Assembly (NCBI GenBank): GCA_023159155.1
Contig: JAJNNX010000029.1
Span: forward strand, 62,001-126,000
Source: Ustulina deusta
Taxonomy: Eukaryota > Ascomycota > Sordariomycetes > Xylariales > Xylariaceae
Reading direction: 5' to 3'
DNA length: 64,000 nucleotides
Shown here in pieces: positions 43,318-57,389 of the stretch; within the stretch, counting starts at the first letter, position 1; every line of letters starts with the position of its first letter. A program made the translations under genes and the position numbers. Under the pieces are notes generated by a model. The model saw only the letters and a list, made by a program, of their open reading frames with translations. It was not told where the DNA came from and ran no database searches.

Positions 43318-46300
43318 ATTTTTAGAATTATTTTTATTAAAATAAATAAAAACAATTAGTTAAAAAAACTTTAAAAGAGCTTATTGCAATTAAGTTTATA
43401 ATAACTAAAAATAATTATACTAAGCTATTTAAAAAAAATTTAAAAATAATTAATATTTTGTAAAAAAAATAGATTTAAATTAACTAAGTAGTATTATAAA
43501 AGATTTTTAATAATAAACCGATTTTATTTTTTAAAAAAAAAGACCCTGAATATATAAAGTTAATATAAAGCTTTTTGCTTTTTTACTTATTATATTTAAA
43601 AGGATTTTTTTTAAAAAAAAAATCTAAAACTTTACTATTATTATAACTAAAATTTAATATAATATTAGAACTTAATAATAAAAAATATATTTTTAAACTT
43701 TATTAATATTAAATATTTATATAGTTTATTTTATTTAAAAAAAAGTTTATAAATAAACTATTAGTTATAAACTTTATTAAATAAAATATAAACTTAAATA
43801 TTATTTTTGTTTTATTTATATTTAAACTTAAATTAATTAAATATAAGTTTATAATTAATTATTAATAAAAAAATATATATTTAAAAAATTAAATTATATT
43901 AGCTTTAAATATTAGTAGTATTATATTTAATTATTATAATATTATTTATTTTATAAAACTAAATATTATTAAAGCTTTTTATTAATTATTATTAATTATA
44001 AAATTATACTATTTTTTTTTTTTTAAACTTATAAAAGAATATTTTAATAAAAAGTTTTATTATTTAGTTTAAAAATAAAACCTGTTTAATAGTAAGCTTT
44101 TATTAATATATAAATTTAAAAACTTTTAAATAAATTTGTAAATATTTATACAAATAATATTTTAATTTATTTTAAAACTAAAAAATAGCACTAAACTTAT
44201 TATAAAAAAATAATTTATTGCTTATATTAAGCTAAATATTAAAAAAATATTAAAAAGTCTTGTTTTAATATATTTATTATTAATTATTTAGAAATAATTA
44301 TAAAAGCTAGAGTTAGAATTAAAATTAATCCTATAAAAATTTAAGCAATTTTAAATTAAAATTTTAATAATTTTAAAAGTATTAAATTAATCTGGTTATT
44401 TTTAAAGCTTTATAATTATGTTTATATATTTACTTATTATATTAATAAAATTACTGCTTTTTTAAATTAACTACTAAAAAAAAATAAACTATTTATAATA
44501 GGACTAGAACAAAAATAAGCTTTTAAATATATAAAACTACTAATATATAAAACATTTATTTTAGTTTTTTTTAAGCCCGGCTAACTAATACAAATAAAAA
44601 TAAATATTTTATATAATATAATAAAAAAAATTATTTAGTAGTAATAAAAAGATATAACCTAAAAATTTATAAAATATTTTTTTAAAATAATAATATTAAT
44701 TAAATAAACCTATTTAATTTAGAACTATAAACTTTTAGTAATAATATAAACTTTAAAACACTACTACTTAGAACTTTTTAAAACTAAGTTTTTTATAATA
44801 ATTAATTATTAAGTTTTATTATATTTTTTAAATAAATAGATTTTATTAATATAACAAATATACTAAGCTAACTTTTTATTATTTTTTAATATTAATTAAA
44901 AAAAAATATAATAGCTAATATTTTATTAAAAAAAATAGCCATGCTTTTTATAATTAAAACTAAAAAAACTAAAAAAAAAACAATAGTATTAGTTCTACCT
45001 AACAAAATACTAAGTCTTATATTAACTATAGATTTATTATTTAATATTTTTTAAAAAGCTAACCTAATAAACCTAATTAAATAAAAAAACTAGTTATAAA
45101 ATCTAAAAAATAAAAACAAAAAACTATACATACTTAAAGTTACTTTAAATAGGACTATTTTTTTTATATAGCTTTAATTTAAAAAGCTTATATATTTTTA
45201 ATTACTATATACTAAAATTAGCATAAAATAATTAAAATATTAAAACAAAAATATTATTAGTTTTACTTAAAATATAATTATAAATAATATATATATAATT
45301 GTTATAACTATAAAAAAAACAAAATATTATAAAATAAAACTTTTAACTTTTTTTACTTATTATTTATATTAGCTATAATATAATAATATATAATAATAAA
45401 TAATAAAAATATGCTACTTAACTAATAAAGTTATAATTATATATAAATATTTATAAACAAGTTTAGCTATTTAATTATAACTTTATTTAGCAAAAAAAAT
45501 AAATATTATAAAAATCTATATAAACTTTTTAGTATACCGGACATATAAATATTAAATAATATAAAACTATTTATTTTTAAATTTATAGTAATAATTAATA
45601 GTTTTATAAGTATTAAGCACTGCTTTAATAGTGCTTACTACCCTTAAACTTAAAAAATAATAAAATTAACTAATTAAAAACTAAATTAATAATTTTATTT
45701 TTATATTAATAAATACTAAAATAATTAAACTATTTATTTTTTTGTTTTAGATTTTATATATAATTTTTTATAATATTTATTAATTAATATATTATTACTA
45801 AAAGTAGTAATAGAAATTAAAACATAAAACTTTTTAATAATAAATATTAATAAAACTATTATAAATTTTAATACTAAACAATAAATATTTAAATTAGTTC
45901 GCTAAACTTAAAATATTTAAAAAATAATATATAATATAGCAACTGTTATATAGAAATAATATAAGCTATAAACTAACAAAAAAAAACGTTTAATAAATTT
46001 TAAAATAAAAAACAAGATTTTTATAAAAAAAAAAAGCTTTGTAATATAAGTATTAACTATTAGATTAGACTTTTAGTTAGTTAGATTTTTTAAAATCTTA
46101 AAAAAATAAAAATTTAGCTATATTTTTAACTTATTTAACTTTTACAAAATAAAAAACAAGCAATAACTTTTTATTTTAATTAATCTAATTATTACTTTTA
46201 GCTAAAAATATTAATAGCAAAGCAAAATTTAAAATCAAACAAATTAAATAATTAAAAATATATAAAAAAAGCAAATAGCTGTAATACTAGGTTGCTTAAA

Positions 46301-46571
46301 AAGGTTGCAATCCTAATAATACCTAGTATATAGCTTAAAATTTTAAAAACGCGCTAATCAAGCTTAATTAATTTTATAAAACTTATAAAAAAGCCCCTAG
46401 ACCCTTAGTAAAATTATAAAAATAAATATATGTAGTAATAGCTAATAAATTTATAAATAACTATAAAAATAATAATAAAGTAGTATAATATAAAAAAACT
46501 ATATAAACCTAATATTATTAGTAACTATAAATTAAAACTATATTTAAATTTTTAGTTTTAGAAAAAAGTAG

Positions 46572-46808
46572 TATAATAATTAGTATAGTTTTAGTAAGAT
46601 CTATAAAAACTTTAGACCTATATAGTAATAAAATAAAAAATCTATATATAAATTAACCTATAACTCTGCAGCCACATATATAAAGTTTATATCTACCTAC
46701 TTTATAAACTATAATTTTCTTTCTTTCTTTTTTTTTTTTTTAGCTTAAAGTTTTTGTTTATAGTATTAATAAACTAGCTATAAAAGCTTTACTTAACTGA
46801 TTGTGACA
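46572..46808 (+). repeat. Gypsy LTR 3
   Basis: It begins TATAATAATTAG and ends TTGTGACA. Immediately after it an inverted Gypsy interior begins, which points to a rearrangement joint at 46808/46809. Confidence 0.75.
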
Positions 46809-49800
46809 TATATTATTTTTATACAAAAGTTGCTATATTATATATTATTTTTTAAATATTATAAGTTTAATAAACTAATTTAAATATTTATTGTTTAGTA
46901 TTAAAATTTATAATAGTTTTATTAATATTTATTATTAAAAAGTTTTATATTTTAATTTTTATTGCTACTTTTAGTAATAATATATTAATTAATAAATATT
47001 ATAAAAAATTATATATAAAATCTAAAACAAAAAAATAAATATTTTAATTATTTTAGTATTTATTAATATAAAAACAAAATTATTAATTTAATTTTTAATT
47101 AGTTAATTTTATTACTTTTTAAGTCTAAAAGTAGTAAAAACTATTAAAATAATACTGAATACTTATAAAATTATTAATTATTATTATAAACTTAAAAATA
47201 AATAGTTTTATATTATTTAATATTTATATATTTAATATACTAAAAAATTTATATAAACTTTTATAATATTATATAATTAAAAACTCTATAGTATTTATTT
47301 TTTTGCTAAATAAAATTATAATTAAAAAACTAAATTTATTTATAAATACTTATATATAGTTATAACTTTATTAATTAAATAATATATTTTTATTATTTAT
47401 TATTATATATTACTACACTATAACTAATATAAACAATAAATAAAAAAAACCAAAAGTTTTATTTTATAATATTTTGTTTTTTTTATAATTATAATAATTA
47501 TATATATATTATTTATAATTATATTTTAAATAAAACTAATAATATTTTTATTTTAATATTTTAATTATTTTATATTAATTTTAATATATAATAATTAAAA
47601 ATATATAAGCTTTTTAAATTAAAACTATATAAAAAAAATAATCCTATTTAAAATAACCTTAAATATATATAGCTTTTTATTTTTATTTTTTAAATTTTAT
47701 AGCTAGTTTTTTTATTTAATCAAATCTATTAGGTTATTTTTTAAAAAAATATTAAATAAAAAATCTATAATTAATATAAAACCTAGTATTTTATTAAGCA
47801 AAACTAATATTATTATTTTTTTTTTAGTTTTTTTAGCTTTAATTATAAAAAGCTTAGTTATTTCTTTTAATAAAATATTAACTATTATATTTTTTTATTC
47901 TAGTTAATATTAAAAAATAATATTAAAATTTAATTAAAAATTAGCTTAATATATTTATTATTTTAATAAAATCTATTTATTTAAAAAATATAATAAAACT
48001 TAATAATTAATTATTATAAAAAACTTAGTTTTAAAACACTTTAAATAATAATATTTTAAAATTTATATTATTACTAAAAATTTATATTATTACTAAAAAT
48101 TTATAATTTTAAATTAAGTAAACTTATTTAATTAATATTATTATTTTAAAAAAATACTTTATAGATTTCTAGGTTATATCTTTTTATTATTACTAAATAA
48201 TTTTTCTTATTATATTATATAAAATATTTATTTCTACTTATATTAGTTAGCTAAACCTAAAAAAAACTAAAACAAATATTTTATATATTAGTAGTTTTAT
48301 ATATTTAAAAGCTTATTTTTATTCTAGTCCTATTATAAATAACTTATTTTTTTTTAATAGTTAATTTAAAAAAGCAATAAATTTACTAATATAATAAATA
48401 AATATACAAATATAATTATAAAACTTAAAAAATAATTAAATTAATTTAATACTTTTAAAATTATTTAAATTTTTATAATTATTTTTAAAAAATTAATAAT
48501 AAATATATTAAAATAAAACTTTTTAATATTTTTTTAATATCTAGCTTAATATAAACAATAAATTATTTTTTTATAATAAATTTAGCACTATTTTTTAATT
48601 TTAAAATAAATTAAAATATTATTTATATAAATATTTATAAATTTATATATTACAAAAAGCTTATTACTAAACAGGTTTTATTTTTAAACTAAATAATAAA
48701 ACTTTTTATTAAAATATTTTTTTATAAGTTTAAAAAAAAAAAAAAATTTTTATAATTAATAATAATTAATAAAAAGTTTTAATAATATCTAGTTTTATAA
48801 AATAAATAATATTATAATAATTAAATATAATATTACTAATATTTAAAACTAATATAATTTAATTTTTTTAATATATATTTTTTTATTAATAATTAATTAT
48901 AAATTTATATTTAATTAATTTAAATTTAAATATAAATAAAACAAAAATAATATTTAAGTTTATATTTTATTTAATAAAATTTATAAATAATAGTTTATTT
49001 ATAAACTTTTTTTTAAATAAAATAAACTATATAAATATTTAATATTAATAAAGCTTAAAAGTATATTTTTTATTATTAAATTTTAGTACTATATTAAATT
49101 TTAGTTATAATAATAATAATATTTCGGATTTTTTTTTTAAAAAAAATCTTTTTAAATATAATAGCTAAAAAAACAAAAAACTTTATATTAATTTTATATA
49201 CTTAAAATTTTTTTTTTTAAAAAATAAAATTAATTTATTATTAAAAATCTTTTATAATACTATTTAATTAATTTAAGTTTATTTTTTTTATAAAATATTA
49301 ATTATTTTTAAGTTTTTTTTAAATAGCTTAATATAATTATTTTTAATTATTATAAACTTAATTATAATAAGCTTTTTTAAAATTTTTTTAGTTAATTATT
49401 TTTATTTATTCTAGTAAGAATAATTCTAAAAATCTTATATAATTTTTTTAATAATAATTTAGTTTTTTTTTTTTTTATGTTTTTTTAATCTTAATTATCC
49501 TTAAAATAATTGTTTTATTTTTAAAAAATTATTTTAATATTTAATAATATTTTTTTAATGTTTAATTATATTAATTAGTATTTTTTTATATTTTTAAGTT
49601 TATATTTTATTATTTATAGCTAAAAAATTTAATTATAATTATTAGCAAAAATTAAACTAATAAAAATAAATTATTTAGTTAAATTAATTATTAGTTTTAA
49701 ATTTTTATTAAAATATTTTATTTTATTAATTATTTAATACTAATAATAATATTATAATTAAAATTAATAATTTAAAATAATTAGTTTTTAAATTATTAAT

Positions 49801-51651
49801 TATTAATTTTTATAATATATATTAAATATTTATAAATTTTATTAATTATTTTATTTTAATAATTATAAAACTTTTAAAATTTAATTAAAAAAACTATTTT
49901 TAGTTTTAATTATTATTTAATTTATTATATAAACTTATAACTAATTATTAAAAAAATATAAATTTTAATATTATATAAAACTAAAGTTTTTATTTTAATA
50001 TTATTAATTTATAATTAAATAAATATTTTAAAAATAATTAATTTATTCTAGCTATATATTTTAATTAAAATAAATAAAAAAACTAATAAAAAAACTTCTA
50101 TTAATTCTATTTATTTTTTAAGTTACATAAAGTACTAAAGCTATTTTTATTATAGACTTTTTTTATTAATTAAACATTTAAAACTTTAAGTTTTTAATTA
50201 AAATAATTAACTAATAAGTGTTTTTTTTTCTTATAAATAAAACAGGTTTTATTATTTTAATAAGCTTTTTTTTTTTATAGTTAGCGCTTATTTTAATTAT
50301 TTTAAAATAAATATTTTAGAATTTTTAAAGTTAATTAAAAATTAATAAACAAGTTTACTAAAAATTTAATTATTTAAATTAAATTTTTGCTTAATTAAAC
50401 TAATAAGTTTAATTTATTAATAGTTTTTATAAATTTATTTAATATTATATATTAATTTAATAATTTTATTAATAAATAATTTATAAAAAATATTTAAATT
50501 TATAAAAACTTTATATAAATTTTTTTTAAATTTATATAAAAATAGTTTTATAATTTATATTTTTATTATAATTTAATAAATTAATATTTTTAAACTAAGC
50601 TATTAAATATAAAAATAAATTTATTAATATTTTTATTAGTTTTATATATATAAACTTAAAATATTTTATAAATAATAATTATTTAATTAAAATTATAATA
50701 AATTATTAATAAAATTTAAATTATTTTAATAATATTATTAAATAATTTTTTAATATTTTTTTTTAATTAATTTATAATATATTAAAATTAATTATTTTTA
50801 GTTTAAAATATAGTAATATTTTTATTTAGCTTTTTTATTAGTTTATAAACCTAATTATTAAACAAAGCTTTATTTTTTATAAACTTACTAAAATTAATTT
50901 TTTATATTTTAGCTTTTTTAATATAAGCAAAGTTTAAAGCACTAAAAAATAAACTAATAAAATAAAAAGCAAATAAAATAATAAAACTAAAAAGTTTAAA
51001 ATTAATATTTTTAAATATATTTTTTATTATTAAATTATAGTTATTTTTCAAAAATATTAAAATAAATATATTAAAAGATTAACGCTTTACTTTTTTTATT
51101 TATTAAAAAAGGTCTATTAGAACTAATATAAAATTATAAACTTATATAATTATAATACTTTTTAATATATTTTTAAATATATTATTTATTTTAAATTGTT
51201 TTAGCTCTAGTTTAGATTTTATTTTTTTAAGTTTTAATTTTTAATTTTTTTTAAATTTTTTTTTTAAATATTAGTTCGTTTAAAATATTTATAAAAAAGT
51301 CTAATATTTAAATTCTTTTTTTTTTATAAAATTTTTTTTTTTAAATTATTTAATAATAAAAAGCTAGTTATATTTAAAAATTAAAGTTATTTTAATTGTT
51401 TAAAAACTAAAAATAAAATAAAAATATTTAAAGTTAGGTTTTTTATAAATTATTAATTTTTAAATAATATAAAAATTAAAAATTTTATTAAAATTATATT
51501 AAAGTTAAGTTTATATTATAAAATATATAATTTTTTATATTAAATATATAACTAAAAAAAAAAGTTTATTTATATTTTATTAATTATAATAAAATAAAAT
51601 AAATATATTTATTAAATATTTATTAATAAATAATTAATAAACTTAAAATAA

Positions 51652-51888
51652 TATTATAATTAGTTAAGTAAAGTTTTTATAGCTAGTTTATTAATATTAT
51701 AAATAAAAACTTTAAACTAAAAAAAAATCAAAAAAATCAAAAAAATCAAAATTTATAAAATAAATAAATATAAACTTTATATATATAGCTGCAGAGTTAT
51801 AGGTTGGTCCATATATAAACTTCCTATTTTATTACTATATAGGTCTAAAGTTTTTATAGGTTTTGCTGAAACTATATTAACTATTATA
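51652..51888 (-). repeat. Gypsy LTR 4, inverted
   Basis: This is the reverse complement of the LTR. It is the 5' LTR of the inverted element that runs leftward to 46809 and lacks its own 3' LTR. To the right the plus-oriented Gypsy interior resumes at the equivalent of 39378. Confidence 0.75.
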
Positions 51889-54800
51889 GTTATAATATTA
51901 TTATTAATATTAAATAATTAATAAAACAAAATATTTTAATAAAAACTTAAAAATAATAATTAATCTAACTAAATAATTTATTTTTATTAGTTTAATTTTT
52001 GTTAATAATTATAATTAAACTTTTTAGCTATAAATAATAAAATATAGATTTAAAAATATAAAAAAATACTAATTAATATAATTAAATATTAAAAAAATAT
52101 TATTAAATATTAAAATAATTTTTTAAAAATAAAATAATTATTTTAGGAATAACTAAAATTAAAAAAATTTAAAAAAAATTTAAAACTTTTAAACTTAAAA
52201 TAAAAAAAGTTTATATAATAACTTTAAAAAAAAAAAAAACTAAGCTATTATTAAAAAAATTATATAAGATTTTTAGAATTATTTTTATTAAAATAAATAA
52301 AAATAACTAGCTAAAAATTTTATAAAAAAACTTATTATAATTAAATTTATAATAATTAAAAATAATTATATTAAATTATTTAAAAAAAACTTAAAAATAA
52401 TTAATATTTTATAAAAAAAATAAATTTAAATTAATTAAATAATATTATAAAAGATTTTTAATAATAAACTGATTTTATTTTTAAAAAAAAAAAACTTTAA
52501 ATATATAAAATTAATATAAAGCTTTTTGTTTTTTTAGCTATTATATTTAAAAAGATTTTTTTTAAAAAAAAAATCTAAAATTTTATTATTATTATAACTA
52601 AAATTTAATATAGTACTAAAATTTAATAATAAAAAATATATTTTTAAGCTTTATTAATATTAAATATTTATATTATTTATTTTATTAAATAAAATATAAA
52701 CTTAAATATTATTTTTATTTTATTTATATTTAAATTTATAATTAATTATTAATAAAAAAATATATATTTAAAAATTTAAATTATATTAGTTTTAAATATT
52801 AATAATATTATATTTAATTATTATAATATTATTTATTTTATAAAACTAAATATTATTAAAGTTTTTTATTAATTATTATTAATTATAAAATTATATTTTT
52901 TTTTTTTTTTTTAAATTTATAAAAAAATATTTTAATAAAAAGTTTTATTATTTAGTTTAAAAATAAAACTTATTTAGTAGCAAGCTTTTATTAATATATA
53001 AATTTAAAAAAATTTCAATAAATTTATAAATATTTATATAAATAATATTTTAATTTATTTTAAAACTAAAAAATAATATTAAACTTATTATAAAAAAATA
53101 ATTTACTACTTATATTAAACTAAATATTAAAAAAATATTAAAAAGTTTTATTTTAATATATTTATTATTAATTATTTAAAAATAATTATAAAAACTAAAA
53201 TAAAAATAAAAATTAATTTTATAAAAATCTAAACAATCTTAAATTAGAACTTTAATAATTTTAAAAGTATTAAGTTAATTTGGTTATTTTTTAGGCTTTA
53301 TAATTATATTAGTAAAATTATTACTTTTTTAAATCGATTATTAAAAAAAAATAAACTATTTATAATAGGATTAAAACAAAAATAAAGTTTTAAATATATA
53401 AAATTATTAATATATAAAATATTTATTTTAGTTTTTTTTAAGTCTAGTTACCTAATATAAATAAAAATAAATATTTTATATAATATAATAAAAAAAGTTA
53501 TTTAATAGTAATAAAAAAATATAACCTAAAAACTTATAAAATATGTTTTTAAAATAATAATATTAATTAAGCAAGCTTACTTAATTTAAAACTATAAACT
53601 TTTAGTAGTAATATAAACTTTAGAATATTATTACTTAAAGTTTTTTAAAACTAAGTTTTTTATAATAATTAATTATTAAGCTTTATTATATTTTTTAATA
53701 TTAATTAAAATAAAAAAATATATTAATTAATGTTTTATTAAAAAAAATAGCTAAACTTTTTATAATTAAAACTAGAAAAACTAAAAAAATAATAATAATA
53801 TTAGTTCTACCTAATAAAATATTAGGTTTTATATTAATTATAAACTTTTTATTTAATATTTTTTAAAAAGCTAATTTAGTAAACCTAATTAAATAAAAAA
53901 ACTAGCTATAAGATCTAAAAAATAAAAATAAAAAGTTATATATATTTAAGGTTATTTTAAATAAAACTATTTTTTTTTATATAGTTTTAATTTAAAAAGC
54001 TTATATATTTTTAATTATTATATATTAAAGTTAATATAAAACAATTAAAATATTATAAAATAAAACTTTTAGCTTTTTTTATTTATTGTTTATATTAGTT
54101 ATAATATAGCAATATATAATAATAAATAAAAAATATATATTATTTAACTAATAAAGTTATAACTATATATAGATATTTATAAATAAGTTTAGTTATTTAA
54201 TTATAATTTTATTTAGTAAAAAAATAAATATTATAAAAGTTTATATAAATTTTTTAATATATTAAATATATAAATATTAAATAATATAAGATTATTTATT
54301 TTTAAATTTATAGTAATAATTAATAGTTTTATAAGTATTAAGTACTGCTTTAGTAGTACTTACTACTTTTAGATCTAAAAAGTAATAAAATTAATTAATT
54401 AAAAATTAGATTAATAATTCTGTTTTTATATTAATAAATATTAAAATAATTAAAATATTTATTTTTTTGTTTTAGATTTTATATATAATTTTTTATAATA
54501 TTTATTAATTAATATATTATTACTAAAAGTAGTAATAAGAATTAAAACATAAAACTTTTTAATAATAAATATTAATAAAACTATTATAAATTTTAATATT
54601 AAGCAGTAAGCATTTAAACTAGTCCGCTAAACTTAAAATATTTAAAAAATAATATATAATATAGTAATTTTTGCGTAAAAATAATACAAATTATAAGCTA
54701 ATAAAAAAATATTTAATAAATTTTAAAATAAAAAATAAGGTTTTTTTAAAAAAAAAAAAAGCTTTATAATATAAGTATTAATTATTAGATTAGATTCCTA

Positions 54801-55325
54801 GTTAGTTAAACTTTTTAAAACCTTAAAAACACAAAAATTTAGCTATATTTTTAATTTGTTTAACTTTTATAAAATAAAAAACTTGTTTTATATTAACCGA
54901 TTATAAAAAACAAACAATAACTTTTTATTTTAATAAATTTAATTAGTATTTTTAGCTAAAAATATTAATAGCAAAATAGAATTTAAAATCAAACAAATCA
55001 AACAATTAAAAATATATAAAAAAAATAAAGAACTATAATACTAAGTTATTTAAAAAGGCTATAATTTTAATAATACTTAATATATAGCTTAAAATTTTTA
55101 AAATATATTAATTAAGTTTAATTAATTTTATAAAACTTATAAAAAAGCTTTTAGATTTTTTATAAAATTATAAAAATAAATATATATAATAGTAGTTAAT
55201 AAATTTGCAAATAATTATAAAAATAATAATAAAGCAGTATAATATAAAAAGATTATATAAACTTAATATTATTAATAACCTTAAATTAAAACTATATTTA
55301 AACTTTTAGTTTTAGAAAGAAATAG

Positions 55326-55583
55326 TATAATAGTTAGTATAGTTTTAGTATAGTTAGTATAGTTTTAATAAAACCTATAAGAACTCTAAACCTATATAGT
55401 AATAAGATAGGAAGCTTATATATAAACCAACCTATAATTCTGCAGCTATATATATAAAATCTATATCTACTCACTTTATAAACTCTGATTTCCTTTCTTT
55501 TTTTTTTTTTTTTTTTAGCTTAGAGTCTTTGTTTATAGTATTAATAATCTAGCTATAGAAGCTTTACTCGATTGATTGTGACA
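55326..55583 (+). repeat. Gypsy LTR 5 (3' outer LTR)
   Basis: It ends TTGTGACA and is followed by the CGCTA target copy (55584-55588), after which the DNA transposon sequence resumes. An 18-bp internal duplication (TTAGTATAGTTTTAGTATAG) makes it slightly longer than the others. Confidence 0.8.
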
Positions 55584-56153
55584 CGCTAGTTCGGAAGCCT
55601 TAAAACGTTTAAAAAATAGCTTAATATTAACCATAGTCGCTCTATTAACATATAAATAACTAATAAACGTTAATCTAGTAATCTTTAGCTTAGAATTACA
55701 AAAAAAAAACATATATGCTATAACTTTCCAAATATTCTAGGGTTTCTAAAAACTAATAGTATATATTTAGCTATATACTTAAATTTAACTATTAAAAGCG
55801 CAAAACTTAACCTGGCCTAACCTATAGCCTAATTAACTAGTTTAGTTTTAAAATATATAAATAAGATCTAAAAATATTAGTATAACTACTTTTTAGTTAG
55901 AATGCTATTAAAGCAATAATATATATATAACTAGTTAATACCCTATTAAATAGCTGCTTATTTTTACGAAGTACTAAGTTAAGCAGTACGAACTATAGCT
56001 GCTGCACGCTATTAGTTGCTATATAAAAGTATTATAATAAAGAAAAATTAATTCTAAAAAAAATAAGAGTAAAAAAAAAACATAAGAACTAAACGCGGTC
56101 GCGTTATTTAACAATTTTTAATTGAGGTGGTTGGGGTCAGTAGCGCGTTTTTA

Positions 56154-56195
56154 GCTGGGTCGCGATGGGGTGGTTCGCAAGGGGGGGTGTTAGCT
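56154..56195 (-). repeat. Terminal inverted repeat, right end of transposon copy B
   Basis: This is the inverted partner of 36053-36094, followed by TA at 56196-56197. It is 285 bp upstream of the AA9 start codon. Confidence 0.9.
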
Positions 56196-56479
56196 TATTA
56201 GACATTAGAATGAACAGTGCAATCTAGTCAATTTGTGACACGTTCCGCATAGTCCGTACCTACATGCCTCCGCACATGCCGTCCACGTGGATGGTCTCTA
56301 TTCTTGCTTGAGATACGGGAATACGATGCGCCGTGACTTGAGTGGAAGTCCTACGGCTACTTACCGTGGTAGATATAACGACTTCAGTCGAGCCATCTTG
56401 AACTGTCTAGTTCCTGCCCAACAGTCCCTTTAGTCTGACCAAGCTATTGACTTCCGTTTCGGCGTGCCAATTTATCAAA

Positions 56480-57389
56480 ATGCTATTATCTCTTCAACTA
56501 ATCTTCGCGCCAGCGTTGGCGGCCGCACATGGTGCTGTAACCAGTTATATCATCGACGGTACAACGTATCCTGGCTACCAGGGGTTCTCACCACAGCCCA
56601 GTGCTCAAATCATTCAGAGACAAGTATGTTTCATTCTTTAGCTGTCAGATACTTATCGCCCTGTCTCCGTATTTCTTGAATTACTGCATCCTTTGCTCGG
56701 ATCTAGTGCACATGAAGAGACCAAACTTTCACATTAAACCCAGACCGCACATAATACTGACCGAGTCTTGTTATGAAGTGGCCTGATTACAACCCGGTCA
56801 TGACTTCAACAGATGCGAAAATGACTTGCAATGGTGGCACCTCAGCTCCATTATCGGCAAAAATCGCGGCGGGCACGAACATAACGGCTGTGTGGCAACA
56901 ATGGACTCACCAGCAAGGACCTGTCATGGTCTGGATGTACCCATGCGAGAATGGCTTCTCATCATGCGATGGAAAACAGAAGAAATGGTTTAAGATCGAC
57001 CAAATGGGCCTATACGGAACTTCATTGAACAGCAACGACTGGGGAACCGGTGTAGTCTACAAGACGCTGAAGTGGTCGAGCAAGATCCCCGCCACCCTCA
57101 AGCCTGGCACTTATCTCATCCGACATGAGCTGCTCGCTCTACACCAGGCCAACACTCCACAGTTCTACCCTGAGTGTGCGCAGATTGAAGTCACCGGTTC
57201 TGGCACCGCAACTGCTCCGGCCAACCTTCTGACCTCCATCCCCGCCTATGCGCCACAGTCTGACCCTGGCATTATGGTAAGTAGAGATGCATATCAGTCA
57301 TGAACATAACTGACCAAGCCAAGGTCGATATCTACAATGGAGGACTTACCTCGTATAAGTGCCCTGGCCCGGATGTTTGGACTGGTTAA
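56480..57389 (+). CDS. AA9 lytic polysaccharide monooxygenase (former GH61), secreted
   Basis: Exons 56480-56623, 56779-57276 and 57324-57389 give 235 residues. The introns are 155 nt (GTATGT...AAG) and 47 nt (GTAAGT, CTGAC branch site, AAG). A 16-residue signal peptide (MLLSLQLIFAPALAAA) is followed by His17, which becomes the N-terminal His of the copper histidine brace. The other ligands fit: His92 in QWTHQQGPVMVW and axial Tyr178 in QFYPEC, with His164 (RHELLALH) and Gln176 as likely second-sphere residues. The protein ends PGPDVWTG without a linker or CBM1. By family it cleaves cellulose or related glucans oxidatively outside the cell. The ATG at 56480 is the only start giving a signal peptide that ends at the His. 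Its upstream region is cut by transposon copy B 285 bp away. Confidence 0.93.

Larger units (their letters stand above)
37283..55583 (+). mobile_element. Ty3/Gypsy retrotransposon mosaic, RIP-degraded, five LTRs
   Basis: The block starts TGTAACAATC and ends TTGTGACA, with CGCTA at 37278-37282 and 55584-55588 as a 5-bp target duplication. One nearly full element spans 37283-43317. Its RT motif reads YINNILIYF (40589-40615) where Gypsy has YIDDILIYS. RNase H motifs follow from about 40850 (FYNYI-like start, KIAAFLN) to about 41330. The 3' half of the same interior recurs at 43318-46571 and, with a slightly longer start, at 51889-55325. A long inverted copy fills 46809-51651. All copies are AT-shifted with stops, so no protein can be made. 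The nesting order cannot be settled by eye; recombination or deletion between copies must be involved. Confidence 0.85.
36053..56195 (-). mobile_element. Fot1/Pogo-like DNA transposon, copy B, carrying a nested Gypsy mosaic
   Basis: The same 42-bp terminal inverted repeats as copy A occur at 36053-36094 and 56154-56195, with TA duplications at 36051-36052 and 56196-56197. Only 36053-37282 and 55589-56195 belong to this transposon (about 1.84 kb together). The 18.3 kb between them is a retrotransposon insertion flanked by the CGCTA target duplication. The interior is RIP-mutated. Minus-strand traces of a Pogo-type transposase C-terminus lie near 36370-36450, so the transposase ran right to left. 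No intact frame remains. Confidence 0.85.
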
